Below, piece by piece: positions 27,167 to 36,642 of a stretch of DNA of 64,000 nt. Every line of letters starts with the position of its first letter. The first letter of the stretch is position 1. The stretch lies in assembly GCF_010586825.1 (NCBI RefSeq), contig NZ_JAAAGB010000001.1:1664907-1728906 (forward strand), in the 5' to 3' direction. The stretch is from Draconibacterium mangrovi (lineage in GTDB: Bacteria; Bacteroidota; Bacteroidia; Bacteroidales; Prolixibacteraceae). Below the pieces are notes generated by a model. It worked only from the letters and a program-made list of their open reading frames with translations. It was not told where the DNA came from and ran no database searches. The translations under genes and the position numbers were made by a program.

Positions 27167-28168
27167 ATGAAAACTCTGAAGAACTTCAAATTGTATACGT
27201 TGATTGTGATGTTCATGGTCGCATTCTCGTGGAATGGATTTGCAAAGGACGGCGAACCAACAATCATAAAAACCTTCGATTTAAACCAGCCGGGGCAGCT
27301 TAATGCTTCATCGTCGGGAGGTGGCGTAACCGTGCAAACACACGATCAGCCAAAAGTTATTATCCAGGCCTATGTTCGAAAAAACGGTAGTGTATTATCG
27401 CCAAACGACAAATCGCTGGATGAGGTTTTAGATGACTTCGTTATCGATTTCTCAAAAAGCGGATCTATGATTACTGCTGTGGTTAAACGCAAGGGACAGT
27501 TGAATTTCTGGAGAAATAATGTAGGCATTTCACTCACCATTATCGTGCCCGAAGAAATGTCGTGCGATGTATCGTCAAGCGGCGGTGGCCTGAAAATTTC
27601 GGGAGTGAAAGGAACACACGATTTCTCAAGCAGCGGCGGCGGAGTAAAACTGGAAAATACCGGTGGAACAACAAAAGCAAGTTCATCGGGCGGTGGTGTC
27701 CAAGCCATAAATCATGATGGGGACATCCGCTTAAGTTCGAGTGGTGGTGGCGTTTCCGTTGAGGGAGCTCATGGAAGTGTTTATGCACGTAGTTCCGGAG
27801 GTGGTGTTACCTTGGAGGATATCCATGGTTCCGCAGATGCATCGAGTAGCGGAGGTGGTGTAAGTGTAAGCGGAGAAGCCAGTTCGGTAACAGCCAAATC
27901 AAGCGGTGGTTCGGTTCGTGTTAATATTCGCAATCTAAGCGATGAGTTGTATCTGCAATCAAGCGGTGGTGGTGTTTCTGCTGTTATTCATGGCGGCGAA
28001 AATTTGGGCCTCGATCTTGATTTGCGCTCAGGCAAAGTAAATATCGATCTTCATAACTTTAATGGTACTTCGGAAAAAGACCGCGTAAAAGGTAAAATGA
28101 ACGGGGGAGGAATTCCGGTTTATGCACACGCTTCAGGAGGCAATGTTAACATTAGTTATGAAGATTAG
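27167..28168 (+). CDS. DUF4097-like beta-repeat protein (putative adhesin), exported
   Basis: 333 aa with a signal peptide (about 1-26). The central part contains SSGGG starts at residues 137, 155, 173, 191, 209, 227 and 245, an exact 18-residue period, with further copies near 48 and 265. This resembles DUF4097/putative adhesin domains predicted to form a beta-solenoid; glycine-rich turns are followed by alternating hydrophobic strands. Location is probably periplasmic or surface. In other bacteria such domains often accompany envelope-stress or two-component genes, but the function is not established. It ends 3 nt before the stop codon of the convergent SGNH gene. Confidence 0.85.
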   Translation: MKTLKNFKLYTLIVMFMVAFSWNGFAKDGEPTIIKTFDLNQPGQLNASSSGGGVTVQTHDQPKVIIQAYVRKNGSVLSPNDKSLDEVLDDFVIDFSKSGSMITAVVKRKGQLNFWRNNVGISLTIIVPEEMSCDVSSSGGGLKISGVKGTHDFSSSGGGVKLENTGGTTKASSSGGGVQAINHDGDIRLSSSGGGVSVEGAHGSVYARSSGGGVTLEDIHGSADASSSGGGVSVSGEASSVTAKSSGGSVRVNIRNLSDELYLQSSGGGVSAVIHGGENLGLDLDLRSGKVNIDLHNFNGTSEKDRVKGKMNGGGIPVYAHASGGNVNISYED

Positions 28169-28171
28169 TAG

Positions 28172-28987
28172 CTATTTAACAAACGTTGCCGGAAGACTTA
28201 TTAACTGATATTGGATTGTTTTGGCCACACGGTAATTTCCCAAAGAATTCGGATGTAAACGGTCGGTTTTGTCGTCCATAAAATACTTTACATTCGAATC
28301 TGCCATTGGGTAAAGTCCGCTCATGGAATACAAGTCGATAAGTGGGACAGCCCAAACTGAAGCTGCTTGTTTTAAGGTAACTACATAATCATCGATGTAA
28401 AAACCAAGATCGTTGGAAAAGCTTTCTTCAGGCTGAACATTGGTTTCACTAAACGTTGAAAAACCTCTGTGAATCGGTGTCATAATAATAATCTGCTGAT
28501 CGGGATAATTGGTTTTTAAAAAGGCCATTACTTTGTTAATCCGGCCACAAAAAGTAAAGTCGTCTTCGTTCAGTGTCCGGTATTTTCGGGTAACCATTGT
28601 CCCGTTGAAATTAGTCTCTTTGGCTGTTTCGGTGTAAAAACTCCCCATCGGAGTATTGTGGTTGTAATCGTTAGTTCCCGCAAAAATCAGGATAGCATCT
28701 ACATCTGTTCCGTGTTCTTCTCTGAGTTTCAGTGCCTGTCCGTATATACCTGTCCATTGATGTCCACTAATTCCATACACATACGGTTCAATGCCCATCA
28801 TCTTGGTCAGATATTCCCAGTAAACGGTGCGTGGCGTGTTATCTCGTTCCCATTTTTGAGTCATCGAATCGCCAAGAAAAGCTACTTTTTTGTTTTTCCA
28901 TTGCGAATCCTGAAAGCTTGTCTCTTGCCCGTGTGCTGACAAGATCATAACAGAAAATAAAAGGATGGTAGCGGTTAAAGTTTTCAT
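28172..28987 (-). CDS. SGNH/GDSL-family hydrolase, exported
   Basis: 271 aa with a signal peptide (about 1-20, cut after AHG). Block I FLGDSMTQ (Ser nucleophile about residue 41), block III FAGTNDYN (about 106-113) and block V DRLHPNSLG near 246-254 give the Ser-Asp-His set. Such enzymes are esterases or lipases, often carbohydrate acetyl-esterases in Bacteroidota. It is the only minus-strand gene inside the permease array (4803-40318) and is convergent with the DUF4097-like gene. Confidence 0.9.
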   Translation of the reverse strand: MKTLTATILLFSVMILSAHGQETSFQDSQWKNKKVAFLGDSMTQKWERDNTPRTVYWEYLTKMMGIEPYVYGISGHQWTGIYGQALKLREEHGTDVDAILIFAGTNDYNHNTPMGSFYTETAKETNFNGTMVTRKYRTLNEDDFTFCGRINKVMAFLKTNYPDQQIIIMTPIHRGFSTFSETNVQPEESFSNDLGFYIDDYVVTLKQAASVWAVPLIDLYSMSGLYPMADSNVKYFMDDKTDRLHPNSLGNYRVAKTIQYQLISLPATFVK

Positions 28988-29167
28988 CGTAAAGATTTTT
29001 ACTGAGTTTGATTTAAGGATATAAAATTAATCGAATTTATGTATTCCAAAAGGAGCTTGTGGTAGTAATGATCTGATTTCTACAACTATTTCGGCTTCAT
29101 CGTTGGAATTTAAAGTGGTAAGAAATTATACAGTTTTTGTCAAAAAAATTTACACAATAAAATTCGT

Positions 29168-29175
29168 ACTTTTGT
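29168..29175 (+). promoter_or_regulatory. Candidate -7 element for P9
   Basis: TACTTTTG fits the Bacteroidota -7 consensus TAnnTTTG. A TTG lies 27 nt upstream, farther than usual, so the -33 element is unclear. The location, about 100 nt before P9 and after a strand switch, makes an independent promoter for P9-P12 plausible. Confidence 0.4.
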
Positions 29176-29276
29176 TAAGTATCTAAAAAACAGACATTAG
29201 TAATTCGGGCACGGAGTTGGTTATTAAAAGGATAAACAAAATAACCGGCAAAATGCCACTACTAAAATACCAGTAA

Positions 29277-31652
29277 ATGTATAACCTGAAAATTACGATA
29301 CGCCGCCTTTTTAAAGACAAGGCTTTTTCGCTGATCAACATCTCTGGATTGGTGATCGGTATTTCGTCTTTCCTGGTTTTATTCATTCACGTATCAAACG
29401 AAAAAAGTTTTGATAAACATTTTGCCGGTCACGAGAATATTTACCGCGTAACTTCAGTTCCAGGGGGGCTCGAAAATACGGCGTGGGCTCGTAGTATGGG
29501 AATTGTTTATGCAGCGTCTGAGGAAATTCCCGAAGTAGAGCTGGCTACACAGTTTACGCATTGCGATGAAGGTAGCATTAAAATGGGCGAAACTTCTATT
29601 GCGCAAAGGAACATTATGTCCGTTGATGAGGCGTTTATGGAATTGTTTGAAGTGGAGCCGGTGGTGGGAAATTTAGCTGAGATTTCGAAACCCAATACCG
29701 TTTTTATTACGGAGGATTTTGCCCGGAAATATTACGGAAATTTAAATCCCGTAGGTCAAAGCATAACAATTGAAGCGCTGCAATATACAAGAGATTTGGG
29801 CGATTACGAGATTCGGGGAGTGGTAAAAAATACCCATCCGAAAACTCATTTCAGATACGAACTGCTGATCTCTCAAAAAGGTGGTTTACAGGACCGTTTT
29901 GCTTCGTTGCCCGACCGAAAAATACAGTGGACCTACAACTATTTCAAACTTCAGAAAGATGCAGATCCAAAACTTGTAGCGGATAAAGTAACTGCCTTTT
30001 ATGATAACAGCAGCCTGAAGACAACACCTGGTCCGCAGGAATATGGTTTTGCCTTATTCCCGATGGACGATATTCACTTAAAATCGGATTACCGTTTCGA
30101 GCTGCGCGAAAGTTCAAGCAAGATAAATATTGGTTTGTTTATCCTTATTTCGTTTGTAATCCTGACAATCTCGTTGTTGAATTTCACCAATCTTTCCATC
30201 GCTAAATTAATTAAACGATCAAAAGAACTTGGCCTGAAAAAATCGATAGGAGCAACAAAATCACAGCTGGTTCAGCAAGTTCTGATGGAGGTGATTTTGG
30301 TTTGTGCATTGGCAATTGGCATTTCGTTGTTAACAATTGAAGGTTTAAAGCCTGTAATTAACCGTTTATTCGAGATTGAATTCGATATCGATTTCTCGGA
30401 GCCGGTTGTATATCTCACCATCATTGGCGTTTTGTTTACCTGTTTGTTGCTCACTGCCTTTTTTGTAGCAGCATTTTTACTGGCGCGCAGTTCGGCCATT
30501 GATATTCTGGCGGGGCGAAACAACTTTTCGGGCAGTTATGTGCTGAAATCCTTGCTTGTGGTGCAGATAACAATTGTGATTATCCTCATTTCGGGAACTT
30601 TTTTGGTAAATAAACAGATCAGTTTTGTGTTGAATAAACCTCTCGGATTCGATAAAGAAAATGTGGTAGTTATAACAGTTAAAGATTTTTCGAAAGACCC
30701 GTCTGTTTTTGCCCGCGAGCTGAAAAAACAAAGCGCAATAGAATCGGTAGGTTTTACGCAACAACATTTCGGTTATCCGGCACAGGGTTTTGGGCTCGAA
30801 GGATTGGGGATTGAAGGCACAGCTGAATTTGTTTTTGCCAACTACGACTACCTCAAAACCATGAATATTAAGCTCATTCATAACTGGATAAAACCGGATG
30901 CCGATACGGTGCGGGGAATGGTAATTAATAATCATTTGTACCAGCGATTGATGGAACGTCATGGTGGTATGGAAAATCTTCTGGCTTATTCAAATGCACA
31001 GCCGTTGCAACCGGGAGAAACTCGCATTAATTACATTGGTGTTGCGGAAGATTTTAATTACAGTTCGGCCCACGAAAGTATTGGCGATTTTGTTTTTTGG
31101 TTGGATGAAGGAGGGAACCGGGCACGTTTTACCCATGTAAAAATTAACAATGTGCATGCCGGAATGGAGGTAATTAAAAGAACCTGGGATGAATACTACC
31201 CGAACCAGGAACTCGATTACTTTTTTATGGATGAAAAAATTGCTCAGCAATATAAAGCCGAAACTATTTTAAGTCGCATCCTTTTTGCATTCTCAACCAT
31301 CGGAATACTCATCAGTATTATTGGAATCAGCGCCTTGGCCTTGTTTATTTCGCAGCAACGAACCAAAGAAATCGGTATCCGGAAAGTGAACGGTGCAACG
31401 GTTTCGGAAATATTGGGATTGCTTAACCAGAGTTTTGTAAAATGGGTGCTGATTGCATTTGTTATTGCAACTCCACTCGCTTTTTATGCCATGAGTAAGT
31501 GGCTTGAAAATTTTGCCTACAAAACCAACATGAGTTGGTGGATTTTTGCTCTGGCCGGAGTGCTGGCACTGGTTTTTGCATTGATAACCGTAACCTGGCA
31601 TAGCTGGCGGGCTGCAACGCGTAATCCGGTTGAGTCACTCAGATATGAGTGA
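29277..31652 (+). CDS. FtsX/MacB-type ABC permease P9
   Basis: 791 aa. TM1 about 20-42 (INISGLVIGISSFLVLFIHV), FDKHFAGHENIYRV, FtsX block 1 with KELGLKKSIGAT, TM5 about 420-440, second periplasmic domain, FtsX block 2. The shared module spans 31365-31652 but is the most drifted of the copies in P2-P9: TVSEILGLLNQSF, AMSKW, VFALITVTWHSW, NPVESLRYE. The stop again overlaps repeat family B. It restarts the array after the SGNH gene. Confidence 0.93.
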   Translation: MYNLKITIRRLFKDKAFSLINISGLVIGISSFLVLFIHVSNEKSFDKHFAGHENIYRVTSVPGGLENTAWARSMGIVYAASEEIPEVELATQFTHCDEGSIKMGETSIAQRNIMSVDEAFMELFEVEPVVGNLAEISKPNTVFITEDFARKYYGNLNPVGQSITIEALQYTRDLGDYEIRGVVKNTHPKTHFRYELLISQKGGLQDRFASLPDRKIQWTYNYFKLQKDADPKLVADKVTAFYDNSSLKTTPGPQEYGFALFPMDDIHLKSDYRFELRESSSKINIGLFILISFVILTISLLNFTNLSIAKLIKRSKELGLKKSIGATKSQLVQQVLMEVILVCALAIGISLLTIEGLKPVINRLFEIEFDIDFSEPVVYLTIIGVLFTCLLLTAFFVAAFLLARSSAIDILAGRNNFSGSYVLKSLLVVQITIVIILISGTFLVNKQISFVLNKPLGFDKENVVVITVKDFSKDPSVFARELKKQSAIESVGFTQQHFGYPAQGFGLEGLGIEGTAEFVFANYDYLKTMNIKLIHNWIKPDADTVRGMVINNHLYQRLMERHGGMENLLAYSNAQPLQPGETRINYIGVAEDFNYSSAHESIGDFVFWLDEGGNRARFTHVKINNVHAGMEVIKRTWDEYYPNQELDYFFMDEKIAQQYKAETILSRILFAFSTIGILISIIGISALALFISQQRTKEIGIRKVNGATVSEILGLLNQSFVKWVLIAFVIATPLAFYAMSKWLENFAYKTNMSWWIFALAGVLALVFALITVTWHSWRAATRNPVESLRYE

Positions 31653-31689
31653 CGAAATCCTCGATAGCGAAGCGTATCGGGATGAGAGC
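31651..31689 (+). repeat. Dispersed repeat family B, copy overlapping the P9 stop
   Basis: GACGAAATCCTCGATAGCGA followed by AGCGTATCGGGATGAGAGC. It is slightly rearranged compared with the P7 and P12 copies. A second GATATGAGT occurs just after it (31693-31701), echoing the coding end of the permeases. Confidence 0.65.
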
Positions 31690-31803
31690 TTAAGATATGA
31701 GTAGTAACTGGGCTTTTGCACCCTCCGATTCCCTAAAGAGAGAGAACCAGCAAAAGCGCGAGAGATGTTAGTTATTAAAAAAGAAAATGGAAATACAGAT
31801 TTA

Positions 31804-31835
31804 AAGTCCCCTTTAGGGGATTTAGGGGTGAAAAA
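31804..31835 (+). repeat. Dispersed repeat family A, copy 3
   Basis: AAGTCCCCTTTAGGGGATTT followed by AGGGGTGAAAAA, in the 213-nt P9-P10 gap about 30 nt before P10. It shares the sequence and orientation of the copies at 556 and 14504. Confidence 0.7.
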
Positions 31836-31865
31836 ATAGTAAGCTGAAAACGAAAAACAAAGACC

Positions 31866-34208
31866 ATGATTAAACATTTTATTTTAATAGCCTGGCGGAA
31901 TATCAGAAGACGGAAAACACTTTCTGCTATCCAGATTTTGTGCCTTGCGGTGGGGCTGGCTGCTTTTATTTTGGTTGCCCGCTATGTTCAGTATGAAATG
32001 GACTACGATAAGTTCAACGAAAATTTCGACCGAATTTATCGCGTTCAATCGTATAAAATGACGGACAGGATGGATGAAACCGGTCAATCCGTTGTTCCCA
32101 TGGCAAAATTCATTCGCGATAATGTCCCTGAAGTTGAGAATGCCATTGCCACCAACGAAATTTGGAACGAGTATTTGTCGCCCGATGAGGAGCGTGTTTT
32201 TAAGGAGCAAACCGGACTGCTTGCGCCATCTGAAATTTTCGGTTTTTTCTCGTTTAAATTAATTCGGGGAAATAAAGAAGATGTGCTCGACGATCCCAAT
32301 TCTATCGTACTTAGTGAATCGATGGCCGAAAGATATTTTCCCGGACAGGATGCGATGGGGAAAATAATTTTTGATGAGAAAAAACAGGAGCTCCGTGTTA
32401 CCGGAATTATGCAGGATATTCCTGAACAATCGTCGATTGTAGCCACGTATTTTCGGTCGAATACCGACCTGGTAAAAAGATACAATGATAACTGGGACAA
32501 TAGTTCGTTCGAGATTTTTGTGTTGCTAAAACCCGGTGCTCTGGCCGGTACGGTGAATGAGAAAATAGCGGATGTGATACGACGTTACGATAAGGAATCG
32601 AAACGGGTCAGCTTTCTTCAACCCTTAAGCAATTTACACCTGAAAGAACGTGTACGCGACGACCGGGGCTCTATTATTTACTTTTTCTCTTTCATTGGTA
32701 TTTTAACCCTTTTGCTGGCCTGTGTGAGTTTTATGAATCTAACCACGTCGTTTTCTACCATGCGCGCAGTTGAAATTGGTATTCGCAAAGTGTCGGGCAG
32801 CAACCGAAACATTCTACGGGTGCAGTTTCTTACCGAGGCGGTGTTAATTGCACTTATCTCGCTGGCATTTGCAGTGTTCCTGGCTTATCTTTTACTGCCC
32901 TTGTTTAATAATGTAGTAAACCGGAATATCGAACTTCAGTTGCTGCAAAATCCTCTTTTTGTGTTGTTTCTTCTGGCAACGGTTGTTGTAACAGGTTTTA
33001 TCGGAGGAAGCTATCCCGCCCTGTTTATATCGCATTTAAAGCCTGTAAATGTTTTAAAAGGCAGAGGTTCATTCAACAAAGGGAAAGTGCGTGGATTAAC
33101 CGCCATGGTCTATCTTCAGTTTATACTTTCTGTGGTGCTCTTAACCTCAAGTATCTGGATGTACAAGCAGGTTACATTTCTGAAAAACAAAGATCTTGGC
33201 TACACAAAAGATAACCTGTTGCATTGTAAATTACCAAGTGTCAATAGCACGGTTTCATATCAGCAGGTTCGGGAGCGGATACTTGAAAATCCCGGAATCG
33301 AGAACATGACTATTTCGATTAATTCGCCACTGCATTCAAATTGGGGAACACGTGTTCATTACGAAGGTGGTCCGACCGACGATCATGCTTATGCACGATG
33401 GAACCAGGCTGACGAAAATTACCTGAATACAATGAGTATGACATTGGTGGATGGGCGTAACTTTTCTACCGACTATTCAGCCGAAACCAAAACGTGTTTG
33501 ATAAACGAAACGGCGGTAAAACAATTTGGCTGGGACAACCCGATCGGGAAATGGCTTGAAATGATTGATGGACACTTTACAGTAATCGGTGTTATAAAAG
33601 ATTTCAATATTGAAGATGTACATAATCCAATAATTCCGTATGTACTGTTGTATCGTAATGAAGGTTTTGCAAGTAATAACGATCTCACTTTTAAGGTGAA
33701 TCCAAATACAATGACAAGTAGCCTTGAGCATATTAACTCGGTATTAAACGAGGCATTCCCGAATATTCTTTTTGAAGTGAATGGGTACGATGTAGGAACT
33801 TACCGGCTGGCACTGGAAATTTGGACGAGTGCCAAAAACACATTTGCTTTTTTTACCATAATGGCGGTGTTAATTGCGGCAATGGGATTATTTGGGCTGG
33901 TTGTTTTTGCCTCGCAGCGACGTATAAAGGAAATTGGAATTCGAAAGGTCCAGGGTGCGCAAGCTGCACAAATATTGCCGCTTATTACCCGGCAGTTTAT
34001 TATTTTGGTTGTTGCGGCAAATATTATTGTGTATCCATTGGCCAACTTCCTGAAGAACGTAACACCGGGGCATTTTAAATATCAGTTTACAGTTTTTGAT
34101 TTGCTGCTTGTGTTGGGAATTTCCGTTTTTGTAACTTTAGTGTCGAGTGGATACCAGGCATTAAAAGCATCGTTGTTAAATCCGGTTGAGGCACTCAGAT
34201 ACGAATAA
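31866..34208 (+). CDS. FtsX/MacB-type ABC permease P10 (non-module C-terminus)
   Basis: 780 aa, same eight-TM plan (TM1 about 21-40; FDKF/NFDRIYRV motif; FtsX block 1 with VEIGIRKVSGSN; TM5 about 415-435). The second coupling motif is KEIGIRKVQGAQ and the following about 80 residues (ILPLITRQFIILVVAANIIV) are unrelated in detail to the shared module; the segment from KEIG to stop is 282 nt rather than 288. Only the last codons agree: 23 consecutive nt (34179-34201) are identical to P7. It therefore has a normal family C-terminus plus a very short shared tail. Confidence 0.92.
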   Translation: MIKHFILIAWRNIRRRKTLSAIQILCLAVGLAAFILVARYVQYEMDYDKFNENFDRIYRVQSYKMTDRMDETGQSVVPMAKFIRDNVPEVENAIATNEIWNEYLSPDEERVFKEQTGLLAPSEIFGFFSFKLIRGNKEDVLDDPNSIVLSESMAERYFPGQDAMGKIIFDEKKQELRVTGIMQDIPEQSSIVATYFRSNTDLVKRYNDNWDNSSFEIFVLLKPGALAGTVNEKIADVIRRYDKESKRVSFLQPLSNLHLKERVRDDRGSIIYFFSFIGILTLLLACVSFMNLTTSFSTMRAVEIGIRKVSGSNRNILRVQFLTEAVLIALISLAFAVFLAYLLLPLFNNVVNRNIELQLLQNPLFVLFLLATVVVTGFIGGSYPALFISHLKPVNVLKGRGSFNKGKVRGLTAMVYLQFILSVVLLTSSIWMYKQVTFLKNKDLGYTKDNLLHCKLPSVNSTVSYQQVRERILENPGIENMTISINSPLHSNWGTRVHYEGGPTDDHAYARWNQADENYLNTMSMTLVDGRNFSTDYSAETKTCLINETAVKQFGWDNPIGKWLEMIDGHFTVIGVIKDFNIEDVHNPIIPYVLLYRNEGFASNNDLTFKVNPNTMTSSLEHINSVLNEAFPNILFEVNGYDVGTYRLALEIWTSAKNTFAFFTIMAVLIAAMGLFGLVVFASQRRIKEIGIRKVQGAQAAQILPLITRQFIILVVAANIIVYPLANFLKNVTPGHFKYQFTVFDLLLVLGISVFVTLVSSGYQALKASLLNPVEALRYE

Positions 34209-34224
34209 AAATTTTATTAATAAT

Positions 34225-36642
34225 ATGTTTAGAAATTACCTGAAAGTTGCACTTCGTAGCTTGTTGAAAAACAAGCTTTTCACTTTTATAAATATCACCG
34301 GTTTGGTAATTGGTATGGTGGTGGCTCTGCTCATTTTTAACTATGTAAGTTTTGAGCGCAGCTACGACTCGATGCATGAAAATGCAGATCGTATATATCG
34401 TGTTGAAAGTAATTTCTACGAAGGCGAAACGCTCACCGACGATTGGGCAACAGCATCGTTTGGTTACGCGAGTGCCATGAAAGAAAACATTCCCGGTATT
34501 CAGGATTATGTGCGAATTGCCATTAACAGCACCGAACAAATGGTGAGTTACGAAGAGGAGAAATCGCGCGAAAATTCGGTTGTTGTTACCGAACCTTCTT
34601 TCTTTTCCATTTTCTCGTTTAAACTGATTGATGGAGATGTGTCAACTGCCTTAAACAGTCCGAATAAAGTTGTGATCTCGCAACTGGCAGCCCATAAGTT
34701 TTTTAAGAATGAAAATCCGCTGGGTAAAGTTTTAAAGTTCAGAACGCTAAACCAGGCTTATGAATGCGAAGTAAGCGGCGTGCTGGAAGATATTCCGGCT
34801 AACAGCCATTTTAATTTCGATTATTTTGTGTCGTGGGATACACAACCCGACTGGATTAAAAACTTCTGGTACCTGCACGAAACCTATTCGTATGTTCAGC
34901 TGGAACCCGGTATTTCGCCCGCAAGCATTGAGAAAGCTTTTCCGGCTATGTCGGAAAAATACAAAACAGCCGATGCACTAAAAAATAAAACCTGGGCCAT
35001 TGAACTACAACCGTTGGCTGATATCCATCTGACTCCGCAAAAGCAGTACGAACGCGAAGCCAAAGGAAACGAAAAAGCGGTAAAAGCCCTGGTTCTGATT
35101 GCACTGGCAATTCTTCTTATCGCCTGGATCAACTATATAAATCTTACCACCTCACGGTCGTTGGAGCGTGCACGCGAGGTAGGTGTGAGAAAGGTGTCGG
35201 GGGCACAGAAAAAGCAACTGATCATTCAGTTTCTAATCGAATCAACCCTGGTAAATGTTATTGCCCTGGCTGTTTCAATTGGGCTGTTCCTGCTTCTTAT
35301 TCCCTCATTTAACTCGTTTATCGGCAAAAACATTGGTTTTTCAATTTTATACATGCCGCGCTTTTGGGTGTTAATCACACTATTTCTTGTAACGGGTATC
35401 GTTCTTTCCGGGCTGTATCCATCGCTTGTGCTTTCGAATGTAAAACCTGCAGTTATATTGAAAGGAAAATACCTGAATTCGCAACGGGCAGGTATGGTAC
35501 GAAAAGGATTGGTGGTTTTTCAGTTTGTGGCGTCGCTGGTTTTAATTTGCGGAACTCTGGTGGTTTATGCGCAGCTAAAATATATGCAGAATCAGCCGCT
35601 GGGAATAAATATCGATAAAACTTTGGTGGTGAAATTCCCTGCACAAACTCCTAATTTAATGGAGAAAGTGATGAGTTTCAAGCGCCAGTTAAAAGATTTG
35701 CCTGATGTAAAAAATGTGGCGATTTCAAATGCAGTGCCGGGAATGGAAGTGGCCTTTTTTGCATCAAATCGTTTGTATGAAGATGCCGCCAAACAAAACC
35801 GCCTGTACGAAATGCAAACAGTTGACTACGATTTTATTGATACTTACGAAATGAATATTCTGGAAGGAAGAGGTTTTGACGAAACTTTTACCAACGATAT
35901 AAAAAAGGTTATTCTGAACGAAGAAACGGTGAAACAGCTGGGTTTTGCGAATAACGCTGATGCCATTGATCAGAAGGTTTTAATTGAAGGAGAAACAGAA
36001 CCTTACCAGGTAATTGGTGTGGTTGAAAATTACCATCAGCAGTCGCTGAATAAATCGTACACCCCGATAATGATGATCATGTACAACAGCATCGGGTGGC
36101 TGCGACCTAAATATTTATCCCTGAAAATATCGGGGGCTGATGTTGCTTCTGCTTCGGGTAAGGTAAACGAAATCTGGAATCAGTTTTTCCCCGAATCAAC
36201 TTTTGATTATTTCTTTTCCGATCAGTTTTATGAAGCGCAATATTCACTTGATCGGAAATTCGCTACCATTTTTGGTTTGTTTGCACTGATGGCCATTTTT
36301 ATCGCCTGTTTGGGGTTATGGGCACTGGCGCTGTTTGCCGGATTAATTCGCAAAAAGGAAATGGGCGTCCGAAAAGCTTTGGGAGCCTCAACACCGAGTT
36401 TGTTTTATAACCTTTCCAGTGAGTTTATCTATCTAACATTGTATTCGGCAATTTTAGGTATTCCGTTAGCCTTTTTTATAATGAATGAGTGGCTGAAATC
36501 TTATGCATTCAGAACAGAAATGAATTGGTGGTTTTTTGCTTTACCCATTGTGGTGCTGGTGTCAATCGCATCGTTAACCGTTAGTTATCAAACACTAAAA
36601 ACAGCACATTCGAGTGCGGTGGAAAGTTTGAAGTATGAGTAA
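34225..36642 (+). CDS. FtsX/MacB-type ABC permease P11 (non-module C-terminus)
   Basis: 805 aa from ATG 34225. The frame is open from 34186, but that would overlap P10 and add a leader unlike any paralogue; the internal start (MFRNYLKVALRSLLKNKLFT) matches family N-termini. TM1 about 20-40, FDSMHENADRIYRV-type motif, FtsX block 1 with REVGVRKVSGAQ, TM5, second periplasmic domain, FtsX block 2 with KEMGVRKALGAS. The C-terminus (NEWLKSYAFRTEMNWWFFAL to VESLKYE) is a distant homologue of the shared module, not a recent copy. Sixteen nt separate P10 and P11, suggesting co-transcription. The stop abuts the mini-element at 36643. Confidence 0.92.
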   Translation: MFRNYLKVALRSLLKNKLFTFINITGLVIGMVVALLIFNYVSFERSYDSMHENADRIYRVESNFYEGETLTDDWATASFGYASAMKENIPGIQDYVRIAINSTEQMVSYEEEKSRENSVVVTEPSFFSIFSFKLIDGDVSTALNSPNKVVISQLAAHKFFKNENPLGKVLKFRTLNQAYECEVSGVLEDIPANSHFNFDYFVSWDTQPDWIKNFWYLHETYSYVQLEPGISPASIEKAFPAMSEKYKTADALKNKTWAIELQPLADIHLTPQKQYEREAKGNEKAVKALVLIALAILLIAWINYINLTTSRSLERAREVGVRKVSGAQKKQLIIQFLIESTLVNVIALAVSIGLFLLLIPSFNSFIGKNIGFSILYMPRFWVLITLFLVTGIVLSGLYPSLVLSNVKPAVILKGKYLNSQRAGMVRKGLVVFQFVASLVLICGTLVVYAQLKYMQNQPLGINIDKTLVVKFPAQTPNLMEKVMSFKRQLKDLPDVKNVAISNAVPGMEVAFFASNRLYEDAAKQNRLYEMQTVDYDFIDTYEMNILEGRGFDETFTNDIKKVILNEETVKQLGFANNADAIDQKVLIEGETEPYQVIGVVENYHQQSLNKSYTPIMMIMYNSIGWLRPKYLSLKISGADVASASGKVNEIWNQFFPESTFDYFFSDQFYEAQYSLDRKFATIFGLFALMAIFIACLGLWALALFAGLIRKKEMGVRKALGASTPSLFYNLSSEFIYLTLYSAILGIPLAFFIMNEWLKSYAFRTEMNWWFFALPIVVLVSIASLTVSYQTLKTAHSSAVESLKYE

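Noticed and set aside
29208..29222. Sigma-54 promoter before P9
   Set aside because: GGGCACGGAGTTGGT resembles the -24 half but lacks the GC at the required distance; a TAnnTTTG element nearby is a better candidate.
34186..34224. Longer start for P11 overlapping the P10 end
   Set aside because: The extra 13 residues (MRHSDTNKNFINN) come from the P10 tail in another frame and match no paralogue N-terminus.
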